Translations under genes and position numbers: made by a program | The notes under the pieces: generated by a model | Database searches by the model: none | The model's input: only the letters and a program-made list of their open reading frames with translations | Told to the model about the DNA's origin: nothing | Source of the DNA: Methylococcaceae bacterium UBA662 | GTDB taxonomy: Bacteria; Pseudomonadota; Gammaproteobacteria; Methylococcales; Methylomonadaceae | Assembly (NCBI GenBank): GCA_002299425.1 | Contig: DBNW01000011.1 | Coordinates: 771 to 9,624, forward strand | Direction: 5' to 3' | DNA: 8,854 bases | Shown here: piece after piece, positions 1 to 7,061 of the stretch | Layout of the letters: the number at the start of each line of letters is the position of its first letter | How positions within the stretch are numbered: position 1 is the stretch's first letter

Positions 1-1
1 C

Positions 2-937
2 GACCCGTTCAACCGCTGGGAGGCCGGGCAATCCCTGTTTGTGCAAACCGTCCTCGGTTTGGTGGCCGATGTCCAGCAAGGGCGCGAGCTAACGCTAAAC
101 CCCCTGTTGGCCGATGCGTTCAGGCGGGTTTTGGCCACCCCGTGGCATGACCTGTCGTATTTTGCCCTGTTGCTGAGCCTGCCGTCAGAAACCTATTTGG
201 CGGAAGCCATGGCGGTGGTCGATGTGGTCGCCATCCATGCCGCCCGCGAGTTTGTCAAGCGTTCCTTGGCGCAGGCCTTGCAGCCGCAACTGCAAACCGT
301 GTACCTGAACCACCACAAGGACGAATCCGGCCGCTTTGACGCCGCCGCGATAGGCCGGCGTCGGCTAAAAAACACCTGCCTGGGCTATTTGGTGTGCCTG
401 GACGACCCGGCACTAAAAAACTGGGCGCAGCAGCAATTTAAGACCGCCAAGAACATGACCGACCAACTGGCGGCCTTGGCGGCGATGGTCAACAACCCGC
501 ATTATGCCCGCAAGCAATCGTTGGACAATTTCTACCAGCAATGGCGGGGCGAAGCCTTGGTGATCGACAAATGGTTTGCCCTGCAAGCGGCCAGCCCGAT
601 GCCGGGAACCTTAGTCACCGTGCAGGCGTTGTTGGGGCATCCTGATTTCGACCTAAAAACACCGAACCGCGCGCGCGCTTTGGTCGGCAGTTTCAGCCAA
701 GCCAACCCGTTGCATTTCCATGCCGCAGGCGGCCAAGGCTACCAATTTTTGGCCGACCAAATCATCGCTCTCAATGCCTTAAACCCCCAAATCGCCGCCC
801 GCCTGACCAACGCCCTGACCCAGTGGCGGCGTTTTGACCCCAACCGGCAAGCGTTGATGAAAGCTCAGTTGCAGCGGATTATCGCGCTGCCGGATGTGTC
901 CAGGGATGTTTATGAGGTGGCGGGCAAGAGCTTATGA
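2..937 (+). CDS. pepN: Aminopeptidase N, C-terminal part (5' end outside window)
   Basis: This is the C-terminal 311 codons of an M1-family zinc aminopeptidase (alanyl aminopeptidase), a cytosolic enzyme that removes N-terminal residues from peptides. The frame is already open at base 2 and begins DPFNRWEAGQ, a stretch strongly conserved in PepN. The internal GTG at 41 is therefore not the real start. Further PepN-like segments follow in the expected order: LLSLPSETYLAE, KNMTDQLAALAAMV, VIDKWFALQA, NPNRARALVGSF-like (here TPNRARALVGSF), NPLHFHAAGGQGYQFL and LNPQIAARLTNAL. It ends DVYEVAGKSL with TGA at 935-937. These match the helical C-terminal domain of the roughly 870-residue E. coli enzyme. 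The catalytic HExxH domain lies upstream of the window and cannot be checked. No frameshift is visible. The next gene is on the same strand after an AT-rich gap of about 90 bp. Confidence 0.95.
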   Translation, partial: DPFNRWEAGQSLFVQTVLGLVADVQQGRELTLNPLLADAFRRVLATPWHDLSYFALLLSLPSETYLAEAMAVVDVVAIHAAREFVKRSLAQALQPQLQTVYLNHHKDESGRFDAAAIGRRRLKNTCLGYLVCLDDPALKNWAQQQFKTAKNMTDQLAALAAMVNNPHYARKQSLDNFYQQWRGEALVIDKWFALQAASPMPGTLVTVQALLGHPDFDLKTPNRARALVGSFSQANPLHFHAAGGQGYQFLADQIIALNALNPQIAARLTNALTQWRRFDPNRQALMKAQLQRIIALPDVSRDVYEVAGKSL

Positions 938-995
938 TTTTTTATTGATAGACTGTCTTTGAAACAAGTCAAAAAGTTTTGTTTTTCAGTTTTTT

Positions 996-1009
996 AAGAA
1001 ATATTTCTT
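996..1009. repeat. Perfect 14-nt palindrome upstream of the sulfotransferase gene
   Basis: The sequence AAGAAATATTTCTT is its own reverse complement. It lies in the AT-rich gap between pepN and the sulfotransferase, 20 bp before the chosen ATG. It could be an operator half-site pair or a chance product of AT richness; no partner copy is seen elsewhere in the window. Confidence 0.4.
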
Positions 1010-1029
1010 GGGCATTTAAAATTATCGCC

Positions 1030-1998
1030 ATGAAAAAGAATATAGCGGTACTGGGATTGTCTAGGTCGGGTACTACTTGGGCTGCCAAAATTATTGACAG
1101 CCATCCTAATGTTATCTACCGGCACGAGCCGGACAGCGAAATAAAAATACCGATACCGTTGGTGACTCATAGCAATGAGAATTATTTTGAGGCCATAAAC
1201 GCTTTTTATGGCCAAATTGAAAGACACGCTACGGTGCGGGCGTGTGGCAAGCAACCGCTTTTTAATAAACAGTATTTCAACGCTTTAAACGGTGCCGTAT
1301 TTAAAAGCAGCGTGTTCTTTGCTAGGTTGGCCGGTCGGCTGAATGTGCCATTTAACGTCGTTGAACGGGTCAGCCGTAGCCAGGCAGGCGAGCTGGTGTG
1401 GCTGTGGAAGTCTATCGAGTCGGTCGGTCGGGTTGGGAGTCTACTAGCAGCCCTGCCAAACTTAAAAATCATCTACATTATCAGGCACCCTTACGGGCAA
1501 ATTGCGTCCGTTTTACAAGGCGAAAAAAACGCTAAATTTCTGGGTAGAACCCCTTTTTCGGAGGATTACGGGGTTTTTTCGCAACTGCTCAATACGCCTT
1601 ATGCCATCGAGAACAAAATTACGCTGGCAAAAGTAAAAGCGATGATGCCGATAGAAAGAATGGCTTTAGCTCGGCTTCTGTTTAATGAACATGTCTTAAA
1701 CGCATTGGAACACTTCAAGAGCAGGGCTTGTGTTGTAAGCTACGAAGCTCTGCGTGATGACCCTTTAGGGCAGTCAAGGGCGGTGTTTGATTTTTGCCAG
1801 CTGGACTGGAACAAGCAAAGTGAGGCTTTTGTAAAAAGCAGCACCAGCGTTCATGACACTGCTTACTACAGCGTCTTTAAGCGGCCTTCGGTGGACACCG
1901 AATCAACCTTAACACCTGCGGATAAAAACGCCATTAAAGCCATCATAAACGCGTACCCTTCCAGCAGGTGTTATGCTAGGTACCGTGATGTTTTGTGA
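1030..1998 (+). CDS. Sulfotransferase family protein (PAPS-dependent type)
   Basis: Predicted 322-residue protein of the P-loop-like sulfotransferase fold, which moves sulfate from PAPS to a hydroxyl or amino group of a glycan, lipid or small molecule. The N-terminus gives a beta strand and the 5'-phosphosulfate loop, AVLGLSRSGTTW at residues 6-17. A central IIYIIRHPYGQIAS at 147-160 has the Arg and Ser expected of the 3'-phosphate-binding motif. VVSYEALRDDP at 235-245 is also typical of bacterial members. I chose the ATG at 1030 because it puts the P-loop close to the N-terminus, as is usual. An in-frame TTG at 979 would add 17 residues. Neither start has a clear Shine-Dalgarno sequence. There is no signal peptide or membrane segment, so a cytoplasmic enzyme is inferred. 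Parts of the gene read as AT-richer than pepN and the hem genes. The acceptor is unknown; a surface polysaccharide is suggested by the neighbouring deacetylase and ligase. Confidence 0.85.
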   Translation: MKKNIAVLGLSRSGTTWAAKIIDSHPNVIYRHEPDSEIKIPIPLVTHSNENYFEAINAFYGQIERHATVRACGKQPLFNKQYFNALNGAVFKSSVFFARLAGRLNVPFNVVERVSRSQAGELVWLWKSIESVGRVGSLLAALPNLKIIYIIRHPYGQIASVLQGEKNAKFLGRTPFSEDYGVFSQLLNTPYAIENKITLAKVKAMMPIERMALARLLFNEHVLNALEHFKSRACVVSYEALRDDPLGQSRAVFDFCQLDWNKQSEAFVKSSTSVHDTAYYSVFKRPSVDTESTLTPADKNAIKAIINAYPSSRCYARYRDVL

Positions 1999-2039
1999 GC
2001 ACTAATGGTCTGATGGGCTGTTTAGCCGTGCACCTGAGG

Positions 2040-2060
2040 CCATCGTAAAACAAACGACGG
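2040..2060 (+). other. Imperfect hairpin before the deacetylase gene
   Basis: CCATCGT (2040-2046) and ACGACGG (2054-2060) form a 7-position stem with one mismatch around a 7-nt A-rich loop. In the minus-strand RNA the mismatch becomes a G-U wobble. No T-run follows on the plus strand, so it is not a standard terminator. It ends 8 bp before the GTG start of the next gene. Its role is unknown and it may be chance. Confidence 0.2.
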
Positions 2061-2068
2061 TCTGTTAG

Positions 2069-3061
2069 GTGTTCATTTTTCTTAACTACTGGTTTCCTGT
2101 GCAAGCAATTTTATTAGCCAGCTTAAAGCCCCTAGCGACGTTTGCCTCTGGCTTAGACAGAAACAAAAAACTGCTCATCCTTATTTACCACCGGGTTTTA
2201 GAAGTACCTGATTTTATGCGCCCCGGCGAAGTAGACCGACAGGCGTTCACCTGGCAAATGCAGTTGTTGGCCAACTGCTTCACTGTCTTATCCCTGCCCG
2301 AGGCACTCGCTCGTGTACAAACAAACAGTTTGCCGCCGCGGGCGGTGTGCATTACGTTTGATGACGGTTACGCCGACAATTACACCTACGCCCTGCCCAT
2401 ACTCAAGCACTTTGGCCTGACCGCGACATTTTTTATTGCCTCCGGTTATTTGGACGGCGGGCGCATGTGGAACGACAGCGTGATCGAAGCCATTAGGCTC
2501 ATGCCGCACGCTGTGCTGGATTTGTCAACATTAGGCCTAGGCCAGTTTGATATCGCGACACCCCCGCAAAAAACCGCCGCAGCCCAAAAAATAATCAAAC
2601 ATATCAAGCACCTGGATTTTCAGCAGCGGTTAGTGTACAGCCGCTGTATCGAACAGCAAGCCCCGCACATTCCTGACGATCTGATGCTGACTACAGAGCA
2701 GCTTAAAGCCTTGTCCGCTAGCGGTATGGAAATCGGTGGCCACACCGTTACGCACCCCATCTTGGCGACTTTGCCCGATGCCGCTGTAGTGACTGAAATT
2801 CAAGAAAACAAGCTGTTTTTAGAGAACTTGTTGGGCAAACCCTGCCGCTTTTTTGCCTATCCTAACGGCAAAATGGGACAGGATTTTTTGCCAAGCCAAG
2901 CGGAATTGGTTAAAGCGTGTGGCTATCAGGCGGCCCTGTCCACCGAATTGGGGGTTGCCAACAGCGCATCGGATTTGTGGCGATTGCCGCGTTTTACGCC
3001 GTGGGATAAAACGCCTGCTCGCTTTATGTTTAGGATGGCGATTGCCTATGCCCAAGGTTAA
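2069..3061 (+). CDS. Polysaccharide deacetylase family protein (CE4/NodB-like)
   Basis: Predicted 330-residue carbohydrate esterase family 4 protein, a metal-dependent enzyme that removes N- or O-acetyl groups from polysaccharides. The NodB motifs are intact: TFDDGYADN at residues 96-104 holds the catalytic and metal-binding Asp pair (D98, D99), HTVTH at 225-229 gives the two metal-binding His, and RFFAYPNGK at 260-268 is the third motif. YHRV at 40-43 is also common in this family. The insert between motifs 1 and 2 is long, about 120 residues. The N-terminus has a hydrophobic stretch around 4-27 that could be a membrane anchor or signal segment. The GTG at 2069 follows directly after an in-frame TAG, so the frame cannot extend further; GTG at 2099 is the alternative. 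The substrate is not shown by the sequence; an exported polysaccharide is inferred from the ligase downstream. Confidence 0.88.
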   Translation: MFIFLNYWFPVQAILLASLKPLATFASGLDRNKKLLILIYHRVLEVPDFMRPGEVDRQAFTWQMQLLANCFTVLSLPEALARVQTNSLPPRAVCITFDDGYADNYTYALPILKHFGLTATFFIASGYLDGGRMWNDSVIEAIRLMPHAVLDLSTLGLGQFDIATPPQKTAAAQKIIKHIKHLDFQQRLVYSRCIEQQAPHIPDDLMLTTEQLKALSASGMEIGGHTVTHPILATLPDAAVVTEIQENKLFLENLLGKPCRFFAYPNGKMGQDFLPSQAELVKACGYQAALSTELGVANSASDLWRLPRFTPWDKTPARFMFRMAIAYAQG

Positions 3062-3177
3062 TTCAGACCGTGTGGCTTGCTTGTCGCTTACCTGCAATTT
3101 TGTGGTGCCCGCTGGTTTAAAAAGATAGCTGATGTTACGCAGAACGTCATGGATTGCCGAATTATCGTAAACTTTGT

Positions 3178-3199
3178 GTCGCTAGGGCGACGGTTTTTT
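3178..3199 (+). terminator. Possible intrinsic terminator after the deacetylase gene
   Basis: A 5-bp perfect stem (GTCGC 3178-3182, GCGAC 3187-3191) with a TAGG loop is followed by GG and six T (3194-3199). The stem is short but GC-rich and the T-run is good. It lies 117 bp beyond the deacetylase stop, so it could separate that transcript from the ligase gene. Confidence 0.45.
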
Positions 3200-3246
3200 A
3201 AGGCCGGTTGCCGCTTGTTGTCGGCGTTCCTCGCTTTTGCTGGGGG

Positions 3247-3272
3247 GTTGGCAACAGGGGCGGCTTGCCAAC
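3247..3272 (+). promoter_or_regulatory. Hairpin that competes with the terminator-like stem
   Basis: GTTGGCAA (3247-3254) is the exact reverse complement of TTGCCAAC (3265-3272), giving an 8-bp stem. Its 10-nt loop (3255-3264) contains eight of the nine bases of the 5' arm of the next hairpin (3256-3264). The two helices therefore compete, or stack as an H-type pseudoknot. This arrangement suggests an antiterminator/terminator pair, but no ligand, leader peptide or protein partner can be named from the sequence. Confidence 0.4.
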
Positions 3273-3298
3273 GCGGGGCTTCCCTGCCGCCCCTTTTT
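3256..3298 (+). terminator. Terminator-like hairpin 30 bp before the ligase gene
   Basis: AGGGGCGGC (3256-3264) pairs perfectly with GCCGCCCCT (3286-3294), a strong 9-bp GC-rich stem with a 21-nt loop, followed at once by a T-run (3294-3298). This is the pattern of an intrinsic terminator, but it sits between the deacetylase and the ligase start at 3328. It may act as an attenuator in the ligase leader, end the upstream transcript, or belong to a dispersed repeat. Confidence 0.45.
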
Positions 3299-3327
3299 GG
3301 GCTGTTCCCACCCGTGACCGAAAAATT

Positions 3328-4575
3328 ATGCGTGATGTACTGATTACATTGCTGGTTGTAGTGGGCTGTGTATGGACCTTAAAAAAGCCGTACCTAGGCA
3401 TACTGTTGTGGTCTTGGATCAGTTATATGAATCCTCACCGCTTGTCTTGGGGGTTTGCCTATGATTTTCCGTTCGCGCAGATGGTGGCTTTGTCCTTGTT
3501 CGTTGCTATACCTTTTTCAAAGTCAATGCAAAAGCCTCCCATCAATGCTCTAACGCTGGTTTGGTTTGCTTTTATTGTGTTTATGGCGATAACGACATTT
3601 TTTGCGTATTTTCCAGAAGAAGCGTTTTTGCAGTATAAAAAAATACTTAAAATTCAGGTGATGGTTTTATTGACTTTGGTATTGATTACCAACATTGACA
3701 AACTAAGGCAGTTAATCTGGGTGATTGTGTTGTCTATGGGCTATTTTAGTATAAAAGGTGGTTTTTTTACGTTACTAACAGGTGGAAGCCAGCGGGTTTG
3801 GGGACCGAATGGTAGTTTTATTGAAGGCAACAATGAACTTGCCGTGGCCACGTTAATGATTATCCCGTTGATGGCTTATCTGTACAGTGTGCAGTCGGAC
3901 TGGCGGGTTAAATACGGCTTGTTGGCCGGCATGGGGTTCAGTTTTATTGCGGCTATGGGTTCGCAATCCCGGGGGGCTTTTATTGCGTTTGCCGCCGTGG
4001 GGCTGTTTTTTTGGCTGAAAAGCAAACAAAAGCTGCTTGGTGGCATGATTATGGTGGTGTTAGGGGTGGGTATCATTGCCTTTATGCCGGAATCCTGGCA
4101 TGAACGCATGGACACCATTCAAGATTATGAACAAGACGGCTCGGCAATGGGCCGAATAAACGCCTGGTATTACGCCATTAATGCCGCTAACAGCAACCTG
4201 CTAGGCGTCGGTTTTGATTCGTGGAGTCCTGAAACCTTTATCCTGTACGCTCCTAACCCCTATGACGTTCATGCCGCACACAGCATTTATTTTAGCGTCT
4301 TAGCGGACCACGGCTGGCTAGGCCTGATGCTGTTTTTGTTGATTTTTTATGGGACTTGGAAAAAATTGGCAAAAGTGATTAAAACCACCCACCAACAACC
4401 GGCTTACCAAGAAATCAACGTTTTGGCCAGAATGATTCAGGTTAGCCTCATTGCTTATTGGGTGGGCGGGGCATTTTTAAGTTTGTCTTACTTTGACCTG
4501 CCTTGGCATTTGGTCAGTTTTGGGCTGATTGTCGAAAAAGTGTTAGCCGAAAAAATGGCGCGGACCCAAGCCTAA
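3328..4575 (+). CDS. O-glycosylation / O-antigen ligase family membrane protein, exosortase A-associated type
   Basis: Predicted 415-residue polytopic inner-membrane protein of the Wzy/WaaL ligase-polymerase group. The N-terminus, with KKPYLGILLWSWISYMNPHRLSWGFAYDFPFA at 19-50, is the hallmark of the 'putative O-glycosylation ligase, exosortase A system-associated' family. The Wzy_C-like part follows: SQSRGAFIAF at 212-221, GRINAWYYAI at 275-284, and HAAHSIYFSVLADHGWLGL at 315-333 in the large periplasmic loop region. About ten hydrophobic segments are visible (for example 3-17, 52-62, 75-94, 109-121, 172-187, 200-211, 217-230, 238-252, 331-343, 371-387). The ATG at 3328 is preferred. The frame is open back to a TTG at 3208, but that part encodes a Gly/Pro/Arg-rich stretch across two hairpins and is unlike the family. 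The Shine-Dalgarno is weak. It would be expected to join or transfer lipid-linked glycans at the periplasmic face. No exosortase gene is in the window. Confidence 0.88.
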   Translation: MRDVLITLLVVVGCVWTLKKPYLGILLWSWISYMNPHRLSWGFAYDFPFAQMVALSLFVAIPFSKSMQKPPINALTLVWFAFIVFMAITTFFAYFPEEAFLQYKKILKIQVMVLLTLVLITNIDKLRQLIWVIVLSMGYFSIKGGFFTLLTGGSQRVWGPNGSFIEGNNELAVATLMIIPLMAYLYSVQSDWRVKYGLLAGMGFSFIAAMGSQSRGAFIAFAAVGLFFWLKSKQKLLGGMIMVVLGVGIIAFMPESWHERMDTIQDYEQDGSAMGRINAWYYAINAANSNLLGVGFDSWSPETFILYAPNPYDVHAAHSIYFSVLADHGWLGLMLFLLIFYGTWKKLAKVIKTTHQQPAYQEINVLARMIQVSLIAYWVGGAFLSLSYFDLPWHLVSFGLIVEKVLAEKMARTQA

Positions 4576-4608
4576 GCTTTGAATGCGCCTGCTGCAATTT
4601 TTTTAGCG

Positions 4609-5838
4609 TTATGACACGCTGTCAATGCGGCTGACCACCTCAGACGAGGCCAACTGCAAGCCCAATTTGTAATTCTGGCTGGCACTGTCTTTATCACCTT
4701 GGGCGAACAAACAATCACCCAGCAACTGGTAGGCCTGCACCGTCGGTTCAACGGCTAAGCTGCTGGACAAATAATCATAGGCTTTGTCAAGTTCGTGACA
4801 TTGCAGGCTCAATTTACCCAAAACCATCAACAAAACGGCATCATTCGGGTGCAATTGCAGCCAACGTTGCGCCATTTCTAATTGGTTAACGGTACTTCCA
4901 GAACGGATGCTGCCATACAAAACCAATAACGTGGCATCCCAATGGCTTGCTAAAGCGGTTGCCAGTTCGTCCTCAATGCGATCGCCAGCACCGGCATTAA
5001 TCATGGCGGCGAAATAGATAGCTGAAATACCCGGCATTTTTTTCACAGTCTGCGGCATATCCGCCCATAAAAGAGTTATTTCTGCTGCGTCACCGTACTC
5101 AGCCGCTTGCCGCAGCAAGCGGCTGAAGGCTTCGGTTTCCAGTAGCTTGATTTCAGTTTCCATCAGTACTTTGTGGGCTTGCAGGGAAGGCAGAATTTTT
5201 CTTATTCCCTCCCAATCACCGATATTCTGGTAAGTCTGGTGCAACAGTTTTAGCACCCCGGCGTGGGTGGGGTGAATGGAATGGAGGTTGGTTAGCGTTT
5301 CTAAAGCCTGGGAGAATTCCTTGCCGGACAGGTGCAATTCGGCCTGGGTCAGGCCTATAGCCATATCAGAACCCGGCGTGCGCGCGGCCGCCTCTTTTAG
5401 ATAGGCATCGCGTTTGTCAAAAGCACCCCGCGACTGTGCCGCCCGCGCCGCAGTCAAATAATGAAGCAGCGGCGCACCGCTGTGGGAGGCGTGCTTGATC
5501 AGCGTGGTTTCAGCTTTTTCAAAGTTGCCTTCGGCAGTGTCGACTAAGCCGGCGATCAAAGCCTCTTGGGAGCGGTTAAGCCGAATCCTTTTGCTGCGCT
5601 GCTTAAGCCTTATGGGCAACTTGAACAGCCAAGTCAGCACACCTAGGCAATAATAAAAAACAAAAAAACTAAAAATAACGGCCACAGCGAAAGATGCCAG
5701 CGTGGTTTCTAACGCCCAATGGCCAATGCCGATCAAGACATAGCCTGGGGCATCAAAACTGTTGATCCCGTAATAAGCAAAAACGGCAAGCCCGGTCGCG
5801 ATTGCCAGGGTGATGAAGAAATAGGCTAGTTTTTTCAT
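4609..5838 (-). CDS. hemY: HemY, heme biosynthesis-associated TPR membrane protein
   Basis: Predicted 409-residue inner-membrane protein of the proteobacterial HemY family, close in length to E. coli HemY. It has two N-terminal membrane segments (about 3-22 and 43-66) separated by a short loop with GYVLIGIGHWALETTLAS, which matches the family's HemY_N region. A basic cytoplasmic stretch follows (KQRSKRIRLNRSQ, 79-91). The rest is helical repeats of TPR type, for example EALIAGLVDTAEGNFEKAETTLIKHA at 92-117, and two C-terminal repeats around 334-397. It is not the oxygen-dependent protoporphyrinogen oxidase that carries the same name in Bacillus. Its exact role in heme synthesis is unsettled; a scaffold or quality-control role is inferred from the TPRs. 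Its ATG overlaps the hemX stop (ATGA), implying translational coupling. Its stop lies only 33 bp from the end of the convergent ligase gene. Confidence 0.93.
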   Translation of the reverse strand: MKKLAYFFITLAIATGLAVFAYYGINSFDAPGYVLIGIGHWALETTLASFAVAVIFSFFVFYYCLGVLTWLFKLPIRLKQRSKRIRLNRSQEALIAGLVDTAEGNFEKAETTLIKHASHSGAPLLHYLTAARAAQSRGAFDKRDAYLKEAAARTPGSDMAIGLTQAELHLSGKEFSQALETLTNLHSIHPTHAGVLKLLHQTYQNIGDWEGIRKILPSLQAHKVLMETEIKLLETEAFSRLLRQAAEYGDAAEITLLWADMPQTVKKMPGISAIYFAAMINAGAGDRIEDELATALASHWDATLLVLYGSIRSGSTVNQLEMAQRWLQLHPNDAVLLMVLGKLSLQCHELDKAYDYLSSSLAVEPTVQAYQLLGDCLFAQGDKDSASQNYKLGLQLASSEVVSRIDSVS

Positions 5839-7061
5839 TGCTGATCGGTCTGGATGGCTTCAGGTTCGGGTGCATCCTGGCGTTGCTTGGGTGCGGCAAT
5901 GGCAGCGGGAGCAGCAGCGGTATCAGGGGCTTCAACTGGCGGCGGCACAGGGGCAGGGTCTAGGGCTTTGTCGGTTTCAATTCTAAGCGCGGTGACATCG
6001 CGGAGCATTTTTAGCGATTTGCTGATATCAGGGAACTGGCCCTTGATGTTGATTTCCATCAACTGCGCCACCTGCGCCTGCAATTGGCGATTGATCTCGT
6101 CGTTGGTAAAGTGTTCAGCCAACCATTCGCGGGCATCTTGCAAACCGGATTGGAACAGTGCTTCATTGCGTTGCACTAGGGCTATTTTCACCATTTCCAG
6201 CTTGACCCTCAGTTGTTCGCGAATAAATTGCGCTTCTTCCGGGCTTAAAATTTCGTTAACTGCTTGGTCAACGCGGCGGATGGTGACGATTCCTTCCAAT
6301 TTGGATAGGGCCGAATCTAGCACGCCTTGTTCTTCGTTTTCAGGGATCTGTCCGTTCTGGACGGCATTGGCACCAGCCAGTGGTTTGCCGGCATAGGGTA
6401 AAATCAACGACAACTGGTCAACTAGGTTTTCCATGCTGTCGATTTTTGCATACAAGCCGACGACATCGGGTACGGTGACGGCATTCAACAAGGCAATTTC
6501 CCTGGCGATTTGTTCGCGCACCTTGTAGGTGGCGGCATCGCCACTTTCCCGCAGGCGTTGGTCGGCCGCCTCTAAAGCCTCGCGGGTCGTGTTGACATCG
6601 CCGACTAAGTGCAACCGCTCGTTGGCCACGCTCAACAAGTATTCAGCATCGGCAACCAACCAATCACCCCGTGTTTTGCCCAGTTGGCGCTGGACTTGCA
6701 AAATGGCGGTGTGCAATTCTTTGCGGACGGTATCGAGTTTTTCGTCGTGCAGTTCTGAAAACTCCGCTAGGGTTTTGGTGAAATGAACATCCTTACCCGC
6801 AATGGTATTTTCCAATGCGGCAATCTGCGATTGGATGGCCGTCAACTGCTGTTGATAGTCTGCGATTTTTTGGGCGAGTTCGCCCTTCACCTCTCCGCCC
6901 AAGTTTTCTTGCCGGTCGCGCAATTGGCTGAACAGGTAATAACCTGCACCCGCCAAACTCGTCAGGCTCAGTAAAATGATGCCCAGCCATACCCTGTTGG
7001 CGTGAGGCTGCCGAGTTTTAATGCTGTGTGCTGCCTCGTGTTGTTCAGTCGTTTCTGTCAC
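5835..7061 (-). CDS. hemX: HemX, uroporphyrinogen-III biosynthesis-associated membrane protein
   Basis: Predicted 408-residue protein of the proteobacterial HemX family. Residues 1-23 form a polar cytoplasmic tail, 24-44 (VWLGIILLSLTSLAGAGYYLF) a single membrane segment, and about 50-126 a probable coiled coil rich in Gln, Glu and Leu. The family signature follows as DWLVADAEYLLSVANERLHLVGDV at 133-156. A helical region runs to about 365, then a Pro/Ala-rich tail (369-408). Homologues are often labelled uroporphyrinogen-III C-methyltransferase, but no SAM-binding methyltransferase motifs are visible here, so I do not assign that reaction. It starts with GTG inside the end of hemD (17-bp overlap) and its stop overlaps the hemY ATG. 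Position in the operon supports a structural or regulatory role at the membrane together with HemY. Confidence 0.92.
   Translation of the reverse strand: MTETTEQHEAAHSIKTRQPHANRVWLGIILLSLTSLAGAGYYLFSQLRDRQENLGGEVKGELAQKIADYQQQLTAIQSQIAALENTIAGKDVHFTKTLAEFSELHDEKLDTVRKELHTAILQVQRQLGKTRGDWLVADAEYLLSVANERLHLVGDVNTTREALEAADQRLRESGDAATYKVREQIAREIALLNAVTVPDVVGLYAKIDSMENLVDQLSLILPYAGKPLAGANAVQNGQIPENEEQGVLDSALSKLEGIVTIRRVDQAVNEILSPEEAQFIREQLRVKLEMVKIALVQRNEALFQSGLQDAREWLAEHFTNDEINRQLQAQVAQLMEINIKGQFPDISKSLKMLRDVTALRIETDKALDPAPVPPPVEAPDTAAAPAAIAAPKQRQDAPEPEAIQTDQQ

Noticed and set aside
41..937. A separate 298-residue gene starting with GTG at 41
   Set aside because: The frame is open back to base 2 and the upstream codons encode the conserved PepN stretch DPFNRWEAGQ, so this is an internal GTG of a gene cut by the window edge.
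3198..3401. A 67-residue minus-strand ORF opposite the ligase leader
   Set aside because: It covers the hairpin region and the conserved ligase N-terminus; its Pro/Thr/Gly-rich translation reflects the GC-rich inverted repeats.
5854..6396. A 180-residue plus-strand ORF opposite hemX
   Set aside because: Its Ser/Ala/Cys-rich translation is typical of an antisense shadow of a real gene, and hemX in the other strand has clear family features.
5835..7061. HemX as a uroporphyrinogen-III C-methyltransferase
   Set aside because: That label is often attached to the family, but the protein has a membrane segment, coiled coil and helical domain with no visible SAM-dependent methyltransferase motifs.
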